A DNA stretch of 19,110 nt from an uncultured Rhizobiaceae group bacterium (GCA_937944075.1 CALDZZ010000154.1:1-19110), one strand, 5' to 3'. Positions 1-6,630 are shown, counted from the stretch's first letter. Program-made: numbers and translations. Notes: generated by a model not told the origin, from the sequence alone.

Positions 1-40
1 CATGTATCTCAATGATGCCCTTCATCCGGACGGGCACTAA
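1..40 (+). CDS. atpB: ATP synthase F0 subunit a, C-terminal tail (partial)
   Basis: Only the last 12 codons and the TAA stop are inside the window; the frame starts at base 2 and encodes MYLNDALHPDGH. An ending of the type YLNDA(I/L)HP-GH is characteristic of alphaproteobacterial AtpB, the membrane subunit that forms the proton half-channels against the c-ring. The position directly before atpE fits the usual order a-c-b'-b. The match is short, so the call relies as much on this gene order as on the peptide. Confidence 0.75.
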   Translation, partial: MYLNDALHPDGH

Positions 41-70
41 GTTTAACCTGAATAAAAATTCGCATATCCA

Positions 71-77
71 TAAGGAG
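71..77 (+). promoter_or_regulatory. Strong ribosome binding site of atpE
   Basis: TAAGGAG lies 8 bases before the atpE ATG at 86. A strong Shine-Dalgarno is expected, because the c subunit is needed in about ten or more copies per enzyme while its operon neighbours are needed once. Confidence 0.6.
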
Positions 78-85
78 TAATCAAA

Positions 86-313
86 ATGGAAGCAGAAGCA
101 GCAAAATTCCTCGGCGCAGTCCTCGCAGCAATCGGCATTGGTGCCGCAGCTATGGGTGTGGGTAACATCTTTGGTCAGTTCCTGTCAGGCGCTCTACGCA
201 ACCCTTCAGCAGCAGACGGCCAGTTCGGTCGCCTGATCTTTGGCTTTGCGGTGACAGAAGCTCTTGGCATCTTCGCGTTCCTTGTGGCGCTACTACTACT
301 TTTCGTGGTCTAA
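86..313 (+). CDS. atpE: ATP synthase F0 subunit c
   Basis: Proton-carrying subunit of the rotating c-ring in the cytoplasmic membrane. The 75-residue product is normal for the family. It forms the expected hairpin: a glycine/alanine-rich first membrane helix (about residues 10-32), a polar loop with the conserved R-N-P (38-40), and a second helix (about 50-75) carrying the ion-binding carboxylate Glu58 in FAVTEALGIF. Glu rather than Asp, with no sodium-site polar cluster visible around it, suggests proton coupling. The start at 86 is fixed by the strong ribosome binding site 8 bases upstream. It lies 45 bp after atpB and before b' and b, in the standard alphaproteobacterial F0 operon. Nothing about it is unusual. 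Confidence 0.97.
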   Translation: MEAEAAKFLGAVLAAIGIGAAAMGVGNIFGQFLSGALRNPSAADGQFGRLIFGFAVTEALGIFAFLVALLLLFVV

Positions 314-330
314 TCAATTTTGAAATCGGC

Positions 331-358
331 AAGGGCAGGTGTTCTTTCACCCGCCCTT
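331..358 (+). promoter_or_regulatory. Intercistronic hairpin between atpE and the b' gene
   Basis: An inverted repeat has arms AAGGGCAGGTG (331-341) and CACCCGCCCTT (348-358) with a 6-base loop; 10 of 11 pairs are Watson-Crick with one A-C mismatch. No T-run follows, so it is not a normal intrinsic terminator. Its place just after the high-copy c-subunit gene suggests a processing or mRNA-stability element that keeps atpE transcript more abundant than the downstream b'/b part. The structure is seen; the role is inferred. Confidence 0.55.
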
Positions 359-399
359 CATATAATTTCATTATCCTGGATCATATCTGGAGTAGAATA

Positions 400-933
400 A
401 TGTTTGTCACTCAGGCTATCGCTGCTGAAGAAGCAACAGCAGGTGGAGTTTTCCCTCCATTTGATCCTTCTACGTTTGCCTCACAGATTTTGTGGCTCGT
501 AATTACATTTGGCGTGTTCTACATGATCATGAGCCGTGTGATTATTCCGCGTCTGGCTGGCATTCTGGAAGTTCGTCATGATCGTATTTCACGCGACCTT
601 GATGAAACTGAAAGACTTAAAAATGAAGCAGACGCAGCACATGCTGCCTATGAGCACGATTTGGCAGAAGCCAAGAAGAACGCTCACAGGATTGCTTCAG
701 AAGCGACTGAAAAAGCCAAGGCAGAAACTGCTGCAGCCCGTGAAAAGGTTGAAGCTGAACTTGCAGAAAAAATGGCTGAAGCAGAAGCACGCATCGCCGA
801 AATCAAGGAAAAAGCCATGGGCGAAGTTGGAACGATTGCCAGCGACGTTACGGTTGAACTTGTAAAAGACCTTATTGGCGGAAAAGTTACCAAGGCAGAT
901 TTTGCCAAGGCAACTGCAAGCCTGGTCAAATAG
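400..933 (+). CDS. atpF2: ATP synthase F0 subunit b' (second b-type subunit)
   Basis: One of two different peripheral-stalk subunits found in alphaproteobacteria and photosynthetic bacteria, where b and b' form a heterodimer linking F0 to F1. The 177-residue product has a short N-terminal extension, the b'-typical stretch FPPFDPSTFASQILWL leading into one membrane helix (about residues 28-50), then a long alanine/glutamate/lysine-rich coiled coil (about 55-150). The family often carries such an N-terminal extension; I cannot tell whether residues 1-10 are cleaved. The start at 400 is preceded by TGGAGT. It follows atpE by 86 bp containing a hairpin and precedes the b gene by 10 bp, so the two stalk subunits are probably translated from the same message. 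Confidence 0.95.
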   Translation: MFVTQAIAAEEATAGGVFPPFDPSTFASQILWLVITFGVFYMIMSRVIIPRLAGILEVRHDRISRDLDETERLKNEADAAHAAYEHDLAEAKKNAHRIASEATEKAKAETAAAREKVEAELAEKMAEAEARIAEIKEKAMGEVGTIASDVTVELVKDLIGGKVTKADFAKATASLVK

Positions 934-943
934 GAGAATAATC

Positions 944-1423
944 ATGGACGCTACTGCATGGTCCCTTGTTGGTCTCATTCTCTTTCTTGCGCTGGTCCTT
1001 TACCTAAAGGTTCCGGCAATGGTCACAAAGGGTCTGGACGAGCGCTCGGAAAAGATCCGCAAGGATCTTGATGAAGCGCGCGAACTGCGTGAAGAAGCAC
1101 AAAACCTTTTGGCTGAATATCAGGCCAAGCGTCAGGCTGCTGAAAAAGAAGCTGAGGAAATTGTTTCTGCTGCAAAGCGTGAGGCAAATGCCCTTTCTGA
1201 AGACGCAGCACGCAAAACGGCTGAATTTGTAGAGCGCCGTACCGCAACCGCTGAACAGAAAATTGCACAAGCTGAAGCACAGGCAATGGCTGATGTAAGA
1301 GCTTCTGCAGTAGATGTTGCAATTGCTGCGGCTGAACAACTTGTTGCTGGCAAGGCGTCAGGTGCTACTGCAAATAATCTCATCAAAAGCAGCATATCGG
1401 AAATCAAGACAAAGCTTAACTAA
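944..1423 (+). CDS. atpF: ATP synthase F0 subunit b
   Basis: Second peripheral-stalk subunit, partner of b'. The product is 159 residues: one N-terminal membrane helix (about 4-24, AWSLVGLILFLALVLYL) followed by a charged coiled coil to the C terminus. The reading frame is open further upstream to 875. ATG 944 is the right start because TAGGAG sits 7 bases before it, immediately after the b' stop codon, and because family members begin with a few residues before the membrane helix. The upstream extension would overlap the b' gene by 59 bases and add a non-conserved basic segment. It is the last gene of the operon; an intrinsic terminator follows 24 bases after the stop. Confidence 0.95.
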   Translation: MDATAWSLVGLILFLALVLYLKVPAMVTKGLDERSEKIRKDLDEARELREEAQNLLAEYQAKRQAAEKEAEEIVSAAKREANALSEDAARKTAEFVERRTATAEQKIAQAEAQAMADVRASAVDVAIAAAEQLVAGKASGATANNLIKSSISEIKTKLN

Positions 1424-1447
1424 AAAGCTTTGATTTCGGAAACTTCC

Positions 1448-1475
1448 AAAGGCGCCAGTGGCGCCTTTTTTGTTG
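1448..1475 (+). terminator. Intrinsic terminator of the atp (F0) operon
   Basis: A perfect 9-bp stem AAAGGCGCC / GGCGCCTTT (1448-1456 and 1460-1468) has a 3-base AGT loop and runs into an unbroken T-run (1466-1471). Orientation and T-run fit the end of atpF. Read from the other strand it has only three Ts after the stem, so it would be a weaker stop for the convergent rnhB transcript. Confidence 0.9.
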
Positions 1476-1481
1476 GCTTTT

Positions 1482-2153
1482 TTACAGTGCAGCGATCATC
1501 TGCTTGATGGGTGCAAAGCTTCTTCGGTGAAGTGGGCAGGGGCCATGTTGCTTGATGGCATCCCTGTGCTTTTGAGAGCCATAGCCCTTGTGGCTGGCAA
1601 ATCCGTACTCGGGAAACAGTTTGTCTGCTTCAACCATCATGCGATCGCGGATAACCTTGGCTACAATGGAAGCTGCTGCAATGGAAAGAGAACGTGCATC
1701 GCCCTTGATATAGGCTCTTGCAATATCGGTTAGTTTTCCAGGTACATCCCGTCCGTCAATCATGGCGTAATCGGGTTTTACTTCCAGTGCGTGAACACTC
1801 ATCTCCATGGCGCGAAGACTGGCCGCGCGGATGTTTAGCCGATCGATCTCATTTGCATTGAGTGAACACCAGGCCACATGGGATGTTTGCAAAATTTTTT
1901 CAAACAAGATCTCCCGCTTTCTTTCGGTCAGCTTCTTGGAGTCATCAAGACCATCAGGAAAGTTGTGAGGATTCAAAATGACCGCCGCTGCCGTGACGGG
2001 TCCTGCCAGTGGTCCGCGACCAGCTTCATCCACCCCTGCAATGGCTTGCTTGCCAAGTTGCAGAAGCTTTGTTTCAATTTCAAAAGTTGCCCTGTCAGGC
2101 GAGGAGGTATGTAAAAGGGAATCAGTAACAGGCATACGGGGGATGATACCCAT
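1482..2153 (-). CDS. rnhB: Ribonuclease HII
   Basis: Removes ribonucleotides from DNA by cutting 5' of the ribonucleotide in RNA/DNA hybrids (EC 3.1.26.4). The 223-residue product has the complete RNase HII signature: GVDEAGRGPLAGPV (about 40-53) with acidic residues Asp42 and Glu43, DSKKL (71-75), IDG with Asp133, KGD with Asp152 before the SIAAASIVAKV helix, and the HKGYG motif near 188-192. The four acidic residues of the DEDD metal site are all present. It lies 68 bp downstream of the radical SAM gene on the same strand and is probably co-transcribed. The start at 2153 has only a weak AGGGA upstream; Met7 (2135) is an alternative with no better site. Confidence 0.95.
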   Translation of the reverse strand: MGIIPRMPVTDSLLHTSSPDRATFEIETKLLQLGKQAIAGVDEAGRGPLAGPVTAAAVILNPHNFPDGLDDSKKLTERKREILFEKILQTSHVAWCSLNANEIDRLNIRAASLRAMEMSVHALEVKPDYAMIDGRDVPGKLTDIARAYIKGDARSLSIAAASIVAKVIRDRMMVEADKLFPEYGFASHKGYGSQKHRDAIKQHGPCPLHRRSFAPIKQMIAAL

Positions 2154-2170
2154 GTACTGATTCCCTTGAT

Positions 2171-2213
2171 AGCCCCAAAAGCCATTTGCGGCGTAGCTTT
2201 AACGAGAGGGGCT
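2171..2213 (-). promoter_or_regulatory. Imperfect nested stem between the radical SAM gene and rnhB
   Basis: Outer arms AGCCCC (2171-2176) and GGGGCT (2208-2213) enclose inner arms AAAGC and GCTTT. The inner stem is continuous on one side and separated by a 7-base bulge on the other. It may be an RNA fold in the 68-bp gap of the two-gene unit. No T-run follows on the minus strand, so it is not a terminator. Function unknown; it may be chance. Confidence 0.25.
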
Positions 2214-2221
2214 AACACATG

Positions 2222-3394
2222 TCAAAACAGGTTAAGCTGGTTTTCAACTTCCGGAGCAGGCGGTACAAACTGACTGTTGTCGAGGGTACGCTTCACTTCG
2301 TTGAGACCAAGTTTTTTACAGGCAATTTCAAACCGTCGACCAATTTGCCATGCATATGGTCCGTCACCGCGCATGCGTTTGCCATATTCGGCATCATAAT
2401 CCTTGCCACCTCGAAGCGCGCGCAGAAGGTTCATCACATGGCGGTAACGGTCTGGGTAATGCTTCAAGAGCCAGTCGCGAAAGAGGGGAGATACCTCGCG
2501 TGGTAGTCTGAGCATGATAAAGCCTGCCTCTGTCGCACCGGCAGCTTGAGCAGAATCCAGAATTCGCTCAATCTCATGGTCGGTAAGTGCAGGGATAACG
2601 GGTGCTACCATGGTAGAGGTGGGAATGCCCGCCTGAGTTAAATCCCGTATGGTCTTCAGTCTGAGACCCGGAGTTGCAGCACGTGGTTCCATGGCACGCG
2701 ACAATCGCCTGTCGAGCGAGGTAATGGAAATGGCAACCTTGGCCAGGCCCTTTGAGGCCATACGTGACAGGATATCAATATCGCGTGTTACAAGTGCAGA
2801 CTTGGTAACAATTCCAACCGGGTGATTGGCAGCTTCCAGAACTTCCAGAATTTCCCGTGTCACGCGCCATTGTTTCTCAATTGGTTGATAGGGATCTGTA
2901 TTTGTACCAATTGCGATGGTACGGGGTTTGTAGTTTTTCTTGGCCAGTTCTCTTTCAAGCAATTGGGCTGCATTGGGTTTGCTGAACAGGGTTGTTTCAA
3001 AATCCAGCCCTGCAGATAGCCCCATGTAGGAATGGGTTGGTCTGGCAAAGCAGTAAATGCAGCCATGTTCACACCCGCGATACGGATTAATGGAGCGGTC
3101 AAAACTGATATCAGGAGAATCATTTTTTGTTATGATGGTTTTCGGTTTTTCCACCTGAACATGGGTTCTGAATGGCGGCAATTCATCAAGCGTCTGCCAG
3201 CCATCATCAAACACATGACGGGAATGTTTATCGAACCGGGAAGAGGGATTTAGAGTTGCAGCTCTGCCCTTGTTAAGGGGGAGACGACGCAAACTATCGA
3301 CTGAGGTATCCCTGCCTGAATGAATGATTGATGTATCCATATAAGCTTCATGCGCTTGATGGCTTTTTGTATTTGGTTCACGCATGGCACTCAT
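2222..3394 (-). CDS. PA0069/SplB-like radical SAM protein
   Basis: A radical S-adenosylmethionine enzyme of the PA0069/Rv2578c type, grouped with SplB (spore photoproduct lyase, a DNA repair enzyme), though the substrate of this subfamily is not established. The 390-residue product has the 4Fe-4S cluster motif Cys108-x3-Cys112-x2-Cys115 in NPYRGCEHGCIYCFARP, and later IAIGTNTDPYQPIEK and TKSALVTRDIDIL, all typical of this subfamily. The frame stays open to 3520, but ATG 3394 is chosen. It has AGGGAGA 5 bases upstream, whereas the extra 42 residues are cysteine/phenylalanine-rich, look non-coding and would run through the LexA-like box. It is first in a two-gene unit with rnhB. The box at 3442-3456 suggests DNA-damage induction. 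Confidence 0.88.
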   Translation of the reverse strand: MSAMREPNTKSHQAHEAYMDTSIIHSGRDTSVDSLRRLPLNKGRAATLNPSSRFDKHSRHVFDDGWQTLDELPPFRTHVQVEKPKTIITKNDSPDISFDRSINPYRGCEHGCIYCFARPTHSYMGLSAGLDFETTLFSKPNAAQLLERELAKKNYKPRTIAIGTNTDPYQPIEKQWRVTREILEVLEAANHPVGIVTKSALVTRDIDILSRMASKGLAKVAISITSLDRRLSRAMEPRAATPGLRLKTIRDLTQAGIPTSTMVAPVIPALTDHEIERILDSAQAAGATEAGFIMLRLPREVSPLFRDWLLKHYPDRYRHVMNLLRALRGGKDYDAEYGKRMRGDGPYAWQIGRRFEIACKKLGLNEVKRTLDNSQFVPPAPEVENQLNLF

Positions 3395-3441
3395 TTTATT
3401 CTCCCTTGCTTGTCTGGAAAATATTCCTATCAAACAAAAAA

Positions 3442-3456
3442 GAACAAAACAAGAAC
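3442..3456 (-). promoter_or_regulatory. Candidate LexA (SOS) box upstream of the radical SAM gene
   Basis: On the plus strand GAAC (3442-3445), exactly seven bases, then GAAC (3453-3456); read toward the gene it is GTTCTTGTTTTGTTC. This is the GTTC-N7-GTTC direct repeat described as the LexA operator in alphaproteobacteria such as Rhodobacter and rhizobia. It is centred about 55 bases before the radical SAM ATG, where the -35 region of its promoter would be expected. Both half-sites are exact and the spacing is exact; binding is inferred. Confidence 0.55.
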
Positions 3457-3543
3457 AATTTACGGAAATTGGTATTTTGTGATGAAAAAATTTTGCTGAG
3501 TTATATGTAATATGGCTCAAGAATGTGCAACCTGTTGTTTAAA

Positions 3544-3572
3544 TTGACAAAAATGGAAGCAGCATTAATTAT
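3544..3572 (+). promoter_or_regulatory. Candidate promoter of the GAF gene
   Basis: A perfect -35 hexamer TTGACA (3544-3549) is followed after 16-17 bases by an AT-rich TAATTAT that could serve as -10. A transcript from here would start near 3580, about 30 bases before the GAF ATG. The -10 is poor, so confidence is modest. Confidence 0.35.
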
Positions 3573-3608
3573 GTAGCCATACTCTTTTAAAACCAGGGAA
3601 AAAAAGAG

Positions 3609-4142
3609 ATGAGCGCGCAGGCATTTGCATTACCCAATAGCACTTTGAAAGTCTTGCAATCAGTCAATCGACTACAGGCTGTAGAAGCAACCGGCATGAC
3701 TGGAGACAATACATCACTGAAGTTCGATCAGATATGTTCCATGGCATCTTCTGTGTTTAATGCACCGGTTGCGCAAATTACGTTGCTGGAAGAGCATCGC
3801 CAATGTATCAAGACAAGTCTTGGTTTTGAAATAAGTGAAGCACCAACCTCGACATCCTTTTGTGCTTTTACCATCAGCTCAGGCAAAAACATCACCATTA
3901 TAAATGATACGCTTGAAGATGAGATATTCAAACACAGCCCCTTCGTTGTTGAGCCGCCATACGTGCGCTTTTATGCTGGTAGTCCGGTGGCTTTCGTGGG
4001 TGAAAAAGTAGGCACGCTTTGCGTTTATGATTTTCAACCCAGAGAAGAAGTCAGTCATGAACAAATAGAGTTCATGACAAAACTGGCCCGAGATGCAGAA
4101 GCAGCCATTTATGGGGAGCAGCCAGATAAAGCTCTGGTATAA
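3609..4142 (+). CDS. Stand-alone GAF domain protein
   Basis: Probable cytoplasmic sensory protein of 177 residues consisting of little more than one GAF domain. It follows the pattern seen at the N terminus of many histidine kinases and cyclic-di-GMP enzymes: FDQICSMASSVFNAPVAQITLLEEHRQCIKTSLGF (about 39-73), a conserved SFCAFTI, IINDTLEDEIF, PYVRFYAGSPV and GTLCVYD (about 136-142). The usual tryptophan after R-Q is a cysteine here. No kinase, GGDEF or HTH output domain is attached, so it must signal to a separate partner or only bind a ligand, neither of which I can name. It has its own promoter region shared head-to-head with the radical SAM gene and converges on comE. Confidence 0.8.
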   Translation: MSAQAFALPNSTLKVLQSVNRLQAVEATGMTGDNTSLKFDQICSMASSVFNAPVAQITLLEEHRQCIKTSLGFEISEAPTSTSFCAFTISSGKNITIINDTLEDEIFKHSPFVVEPPYVRFYAGSPVAFVGEKVGTLCVYDFQPREEVSHEQIEFMTKLARDAEAAIYGEQPDKALV

Positions 4143-4153
4143 AGGATTTGCAT

Positions 4154-4183
4154 AAAAAAAGCGCCCTGGAGGCAAGGCGCTTT
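4154..4183 (-). terminator. Intrinsic terminator of the hpsN-comDE operon
   Basis: On the minus strand the stem AAAGCGCC / GGCGCTTT (4183-4176 with 4165-4158), with a 10-base loop, is followed by a run of seven Ts (complement of 4154-4160). It begins 21 bases after the comE stop. On the plus strand it has only TTT, so it can end the GAF transcript only weakly. Confidence 0.85.
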
Positions 4184-4204
4184 AGATGGTTGGTTGTCGT
4201 GAAA

Positions 4205-4774
4205 TCACAAAGTGTGATTTTTCGCTCTGACAACTTCCATGAAACGGTATTTGATAACCGGAGCATCATATTCAATAACGGGAACCGGAATATTTCCGCT
4301 TTCACATTTACAAACGATGATTGTCATTTTGTCAGATGCCAGAGCATCCTTCATTACATCAACAGCTTCTTCTGCCTGGCACTCGATAACATTATCACAG
4401 CCACAAGCGCGTGCAACTGCGGCAAGCGATGTTTTCTTGCCTGTATAAGTAGGCTGATCACCCGTTGAGCCATAGCTGCCATTGTCGACAATAAACAGAA
4501 TGAAGTTGTCTGCAGTGTTATTGGCGATTGTAGGCAAGGTACCAAGGTTGGTCAGAATGGAGCCGTCCCCATCAATCGAAATAACCTTCGCCTTTTGTGA
4601 AAGCGCCAGGCCAAGCCCGATGGAAGAGGCAAGCCCCATGGTACCAAGCATGTAAAAGTTGGAAGGCTGGTCATCCATCATGTGCAATTCCTGGCTTGGA
4701 AGACCGATGTTGCAAACAATCAGCTCACGGGAAATAACCGGAATCAGTTCTTTTAGAATATCACTGCGGATCAT
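4205..4774 (-). CDS. comE: Sulfopyruvate decarboxylase, beta subunit
   Basis: Thiamine-diphosphate-dependent subunit that, with ComD, converts 3-sulfopyruvate to sulfoacetaldehyde and CO2 (EC 4.1.1.79). The 189-residue product matches the length of the C-terminal half of a ThDP decarboxylase. It holds the cofactor motif exactly: GDG at 69-71, 26 residues, then Asn98 in FIVDNGSYGSTG. The preceding LGTMGLASSIGLGLALS (about 43-59) is also typical. It starts one base after the comD stop (TGA-T-ATG), with GGGAGGAT inside the end of comD, so translation is coupled. Phosphonopyruvate decarboxylase is related, but is normally one fused chain and would sit beside a PEP mutase; none is here, and hpsN upstream favours the sulfonate reading. 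Confidence 0.85.
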   Translation of the reverse strand: MIRSDILKELIPVISRELIVCNIGLPSQELHMMDDQPSNFYMLGTMGLASSIGLGLALSQKAKVISIDGDGSILTNLGTLPTIANNTADNFILFIVDNGSYGSTGDQPTYTGKKTSLAAVARACGCDNVIECQAEEAVDVMKDALASDKMTIIVCKCESGNIPVPVIEYDAPVIKYRFMEVVRAKNHTL

Positions 4775-4775
4775 A

Positions 4776-5273
4776 TCAGTATCCTCCCCAGAAGTTTGAG
4801 TCTGTCAAAATGGCCGTAGGTTTGCGGCTCATGTATGTGTGGTGAAGAATGCTGTCGAGATCCTTGATGTCTTCCGGTTCGTGGAAGTGGTAGGTCTGGA
4901 TTTTCAGCTCATCAAGCAAGGCCTTGGTATGCTTTGCCATTTCAACCTGAATGGCAACCTTCTCCCCAATTTCTCCACGATAGGAAATCAGCATTGGCAA
5001 CGGCATGTTATAAAACTGTGTCAGGGATGACAGCGTGTTAAACGTCACACCAAGTGCTGTATTTTGCATGATGATACAAGGGCGTTTACCACCCATGTGG
5101 GCACCGGCACAAAGTCCCATGCCTTCATCTTCCTTGTTGGAAGGAACATGCATGATGGAGGCTTCGTTTTCAACGCCTTCAATGACCCCTGCAAGTTGTT
5201 TACAGGGTACTGTGGTTACAAATTCCACCTTGTTACGTACAAGGCTATCTACGATTTCACTGCTCACGGACAT
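4776..5273 (-). CDS. comD: Sulfopyruvate decarboxylase, alpha subunit
   Basis: N-terminal half of the split ThDP decarboxylase, 165 residues, near the length of the archaeal ComD. It supplies the cofactor-activating glutamate, seen in the acidic stretch NKEDEGMGLCAGAHMGGKRP (46-65), followed by the ThDP-pyrimidine fold segment CIIMQNTALGVTFNTL. The two subunits should form a mixed oligomer with active sites at the interface. It starts 34 bp after hpsN, with GGAGGG as a good ribosome binding site, and is followed by comE after one base. In known pathways this step follows oxidation of sulfolactate and precedes sulfoacetaldehyde acetyltransferase (Xsc), neither of which is encoded in this window. 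Confidence 0.85.
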   Translation of the reverse strand: MSVSSEIVDSLVRNKVEFVTTVPCKQLAGVIEGVENEASIMHVPSNKEDEGMGLCAGAHMGGKRPCIIMQNTALGVTFNTLSSLTQFYNMPLPMLISYRGEIGEKVAIQVEMAKHTKALLDELKIQTYHFHEPEDIKDLDSILHHTYMSRKPTAILTDSNFWGGY

Positions 5274-5307
5274 TGTGTGTCCCTCCAGTTTGTGAGTTGC
5301 GGGGATG

Positions 5308-6609
5308 TTACGGTGTCAGGACAAATTCTTCGTCCGGGAAATATTTTTCCAGACGAATATCAGCTGTTCTTGCGTGGCCTTCCATGCCTTCAAGGCGTGA
5401 AATTCGGGCTGTTGCTTCTGCAATCGGTTTAGCGCCATCACGCGTTGCACGCTGCCAGGTTACGATCTTCATGTATTTATGAACAGAAAGACCGCCAGAG
5501 TATTTGGCTGCTCGTGAGGTTGGAAGCACGTGGTTGGTGCCTGATGCCTTGTCCCCAAATGCTACGGTCGTCTCTTCACCAAGGAAGAGAGAACCGTAAC
5601 ACTCAAGGCGCCCCAGCCACCAGTCGAGGTCTTCCGCCTGAACGGTCAAATGTTCAGGCGCATATTCATCAGATTTTGCAGCCATCGCCTCGCGGTCATC
5701 ACACAGGATGACTTCCGCATAATCGCGCCATGCTGCTTCTGCGTTTTGTGAATTGACTTCAGGCAAATCAGCAATGAGCGGCGGAACCAGTTCCATCACT
5801 TTTTCAGCCAAGGCCTTGTCATCTGTTACCAACCAAACAGGTGAGTTATAACCATGCTCTGCCTGACCCACGAGGTCTGAGGCAACGATGGCCGGGTCTG
5901 CTGTTTTGTCTGCGAGAATAAGGGAATCTGTTGGGCCGGCAAACATGTCAATTCCGACACGGCCGTAAAGAATGCGCTTGGCTTCTGCAACAAACTGGTT
6001 GCCTGGGCCAACAAGGATATCAGCTTCCGGCAAGCCAAACAGGCCAAATGCCATGGAGGCAACGCCCTGAACACCACCCAGTGCCAGAATTTTGTCTGCG
6101 CCACAAATATGCGCCGCATACACAATGGCAGGGGCAATGCCAATTTCAGGGCGAGGAGGAGAGCAGGCAATGATGTTCTTGCACCCGGCAACCTTTGCCG
6201 TGGTAACAGTCATGATGGCAGAAGCAATGTGGCTATAGCGACCGCCCGGGATGTAACAACCGGCAGTCTGACACGGAATGCTTTTTTGTCCGGCAATCAG
6301 GCCCGGAACAATTTCAACTTCAACATCCTGACAGGTTTCCAATTGTAGTTCTGCAAATTTCTTGACGTTTGCATGGGCAAACTGAATGTCTTTTTTCAAC
6401 TGGTCAGGAACAAGTGCACAAGCAGCTTCAACCTCTTCCTCAGTCAGCAAAAGGTTGCCGTCATACTTGTCAAACTTCTTTGCGTATTCGAGCGCCTTTG
6501 CATCGCCACCCTTTTCAATTTCGTCAAGAATGGTTTGCACGGTATCGCGAACATCAGAGGTATCTGTTGTTGGCTGTTTTGAAGATTTTTTTAAATAGGT
6601 ATAAGTCAT
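5308..6609 (-). CDS. hpsN: Sulfopropanediol 3-dehydrogenase (HisD family)
   Basis: Zinc- and NAD-dependent four-electron dehydrogenase of the histidinol dehydrogenase family, most likely oxidising DHPS to sulfolactate (EC 1.1.1.308). The 433-residue product keeps the family's catalytic pair Glu319-His320 (APEHL) and zinc ligands Gln249, His252, Asp353 and His412. It also has CYIPGGRYSH, LVGPGNQFVAEAKR and AGPTDSLILAD. The N terminus MTYTYLKK and the ending EGMEGHARTADIRL resemble, from memory, the HpsN/HisD-like group of marine bacteria rather than biosynthetic HisD, and no his gene is nearby. comD follows after 34 bp. The start at 6609 has GGAGG 11 bases upstream, a little far but the only good site. 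Control by the divergent LacI-type protein is likely. Confidence 0.85.
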   Translation of the reverse strand: MTYTYLKKSSKQPTTDTSDVRDTVQTILDEIEKGGDAKALEYAKKFDKYDGNLLLTEEEVEAACALVPDQLKKDIQFAHANVKKFAELQLETCQDVEVEIVPGLIAGQKSIPCQTAGCYIPGGRYSHIASAIMTVTTAKVAGCKNIIACSPPRPEIGIAPAIVYAAHICGADKILALGGVQGVASMAFGLFGLPEADILVGPGNQFVAEAKRILYGRVGIDMFAGPTDSLILADKTADPAIVASDLVGQAEHGYNSPVWLVTDDKALAEKVMELVPPLIADLPEVNSQNAEAAWRDYAEVILCDDREAMAAKSDEYAPEHLTVQAEDLDWWLGRLECYGSLFLGEETTVAFGDKASGTNHVLPTSRAAKYSGGLSVHKYMKIVTWQRATRDGAKPIAEATARISRLEGMEGHARTADIRLEKYFPDEEFVLTP

Positions 6610-6630
6610 TTCTCGCTAATCCTCCAAGAA

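Noticed and set aside
875..943. Longer subunit b starting inside the b' gene
   Set aside because: ATG 944 has TAGGAG at proper spacing and gives the normal family N terminus; the longer form would put a basic segment before the membrane helix.
578..1339. Several overlapping frames on both strands inside the b' and b genes
   Set aside because: These come from the biased codon pattern of Ala/Glu/Lys coiled coils; none has family similarity or its own ribosome binding site.
3395..3520. N-terminal extension of the radical SAM protein by 42 residues to an upstream ATG
   Set aside because: The extension is rich in Cys/Phe/His with no family similarity, runs through the LexA-like box and promoter region, and ATG 3394 has a good ribosome binding site.
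4205..5273. Phosphonopyruvate decarboxylase
   Set aside because: That enzyme is normally a single chain next to PEP mutase; here the two halves are separate genes at ComD/ComE lengths beside a sulfonate dehydrogenase.
5308..6609. Histidine biosynthetic histidinol dehydrogenase (HisD)
   Set aside because: Catalytic and zinc residues are shared by the family, but no his gene is nearby, the gene is in one operon with comDE under a LacI-type regulator, and the N and C termini resemble HpsN-type proteins. Not fully excluded without a tree.
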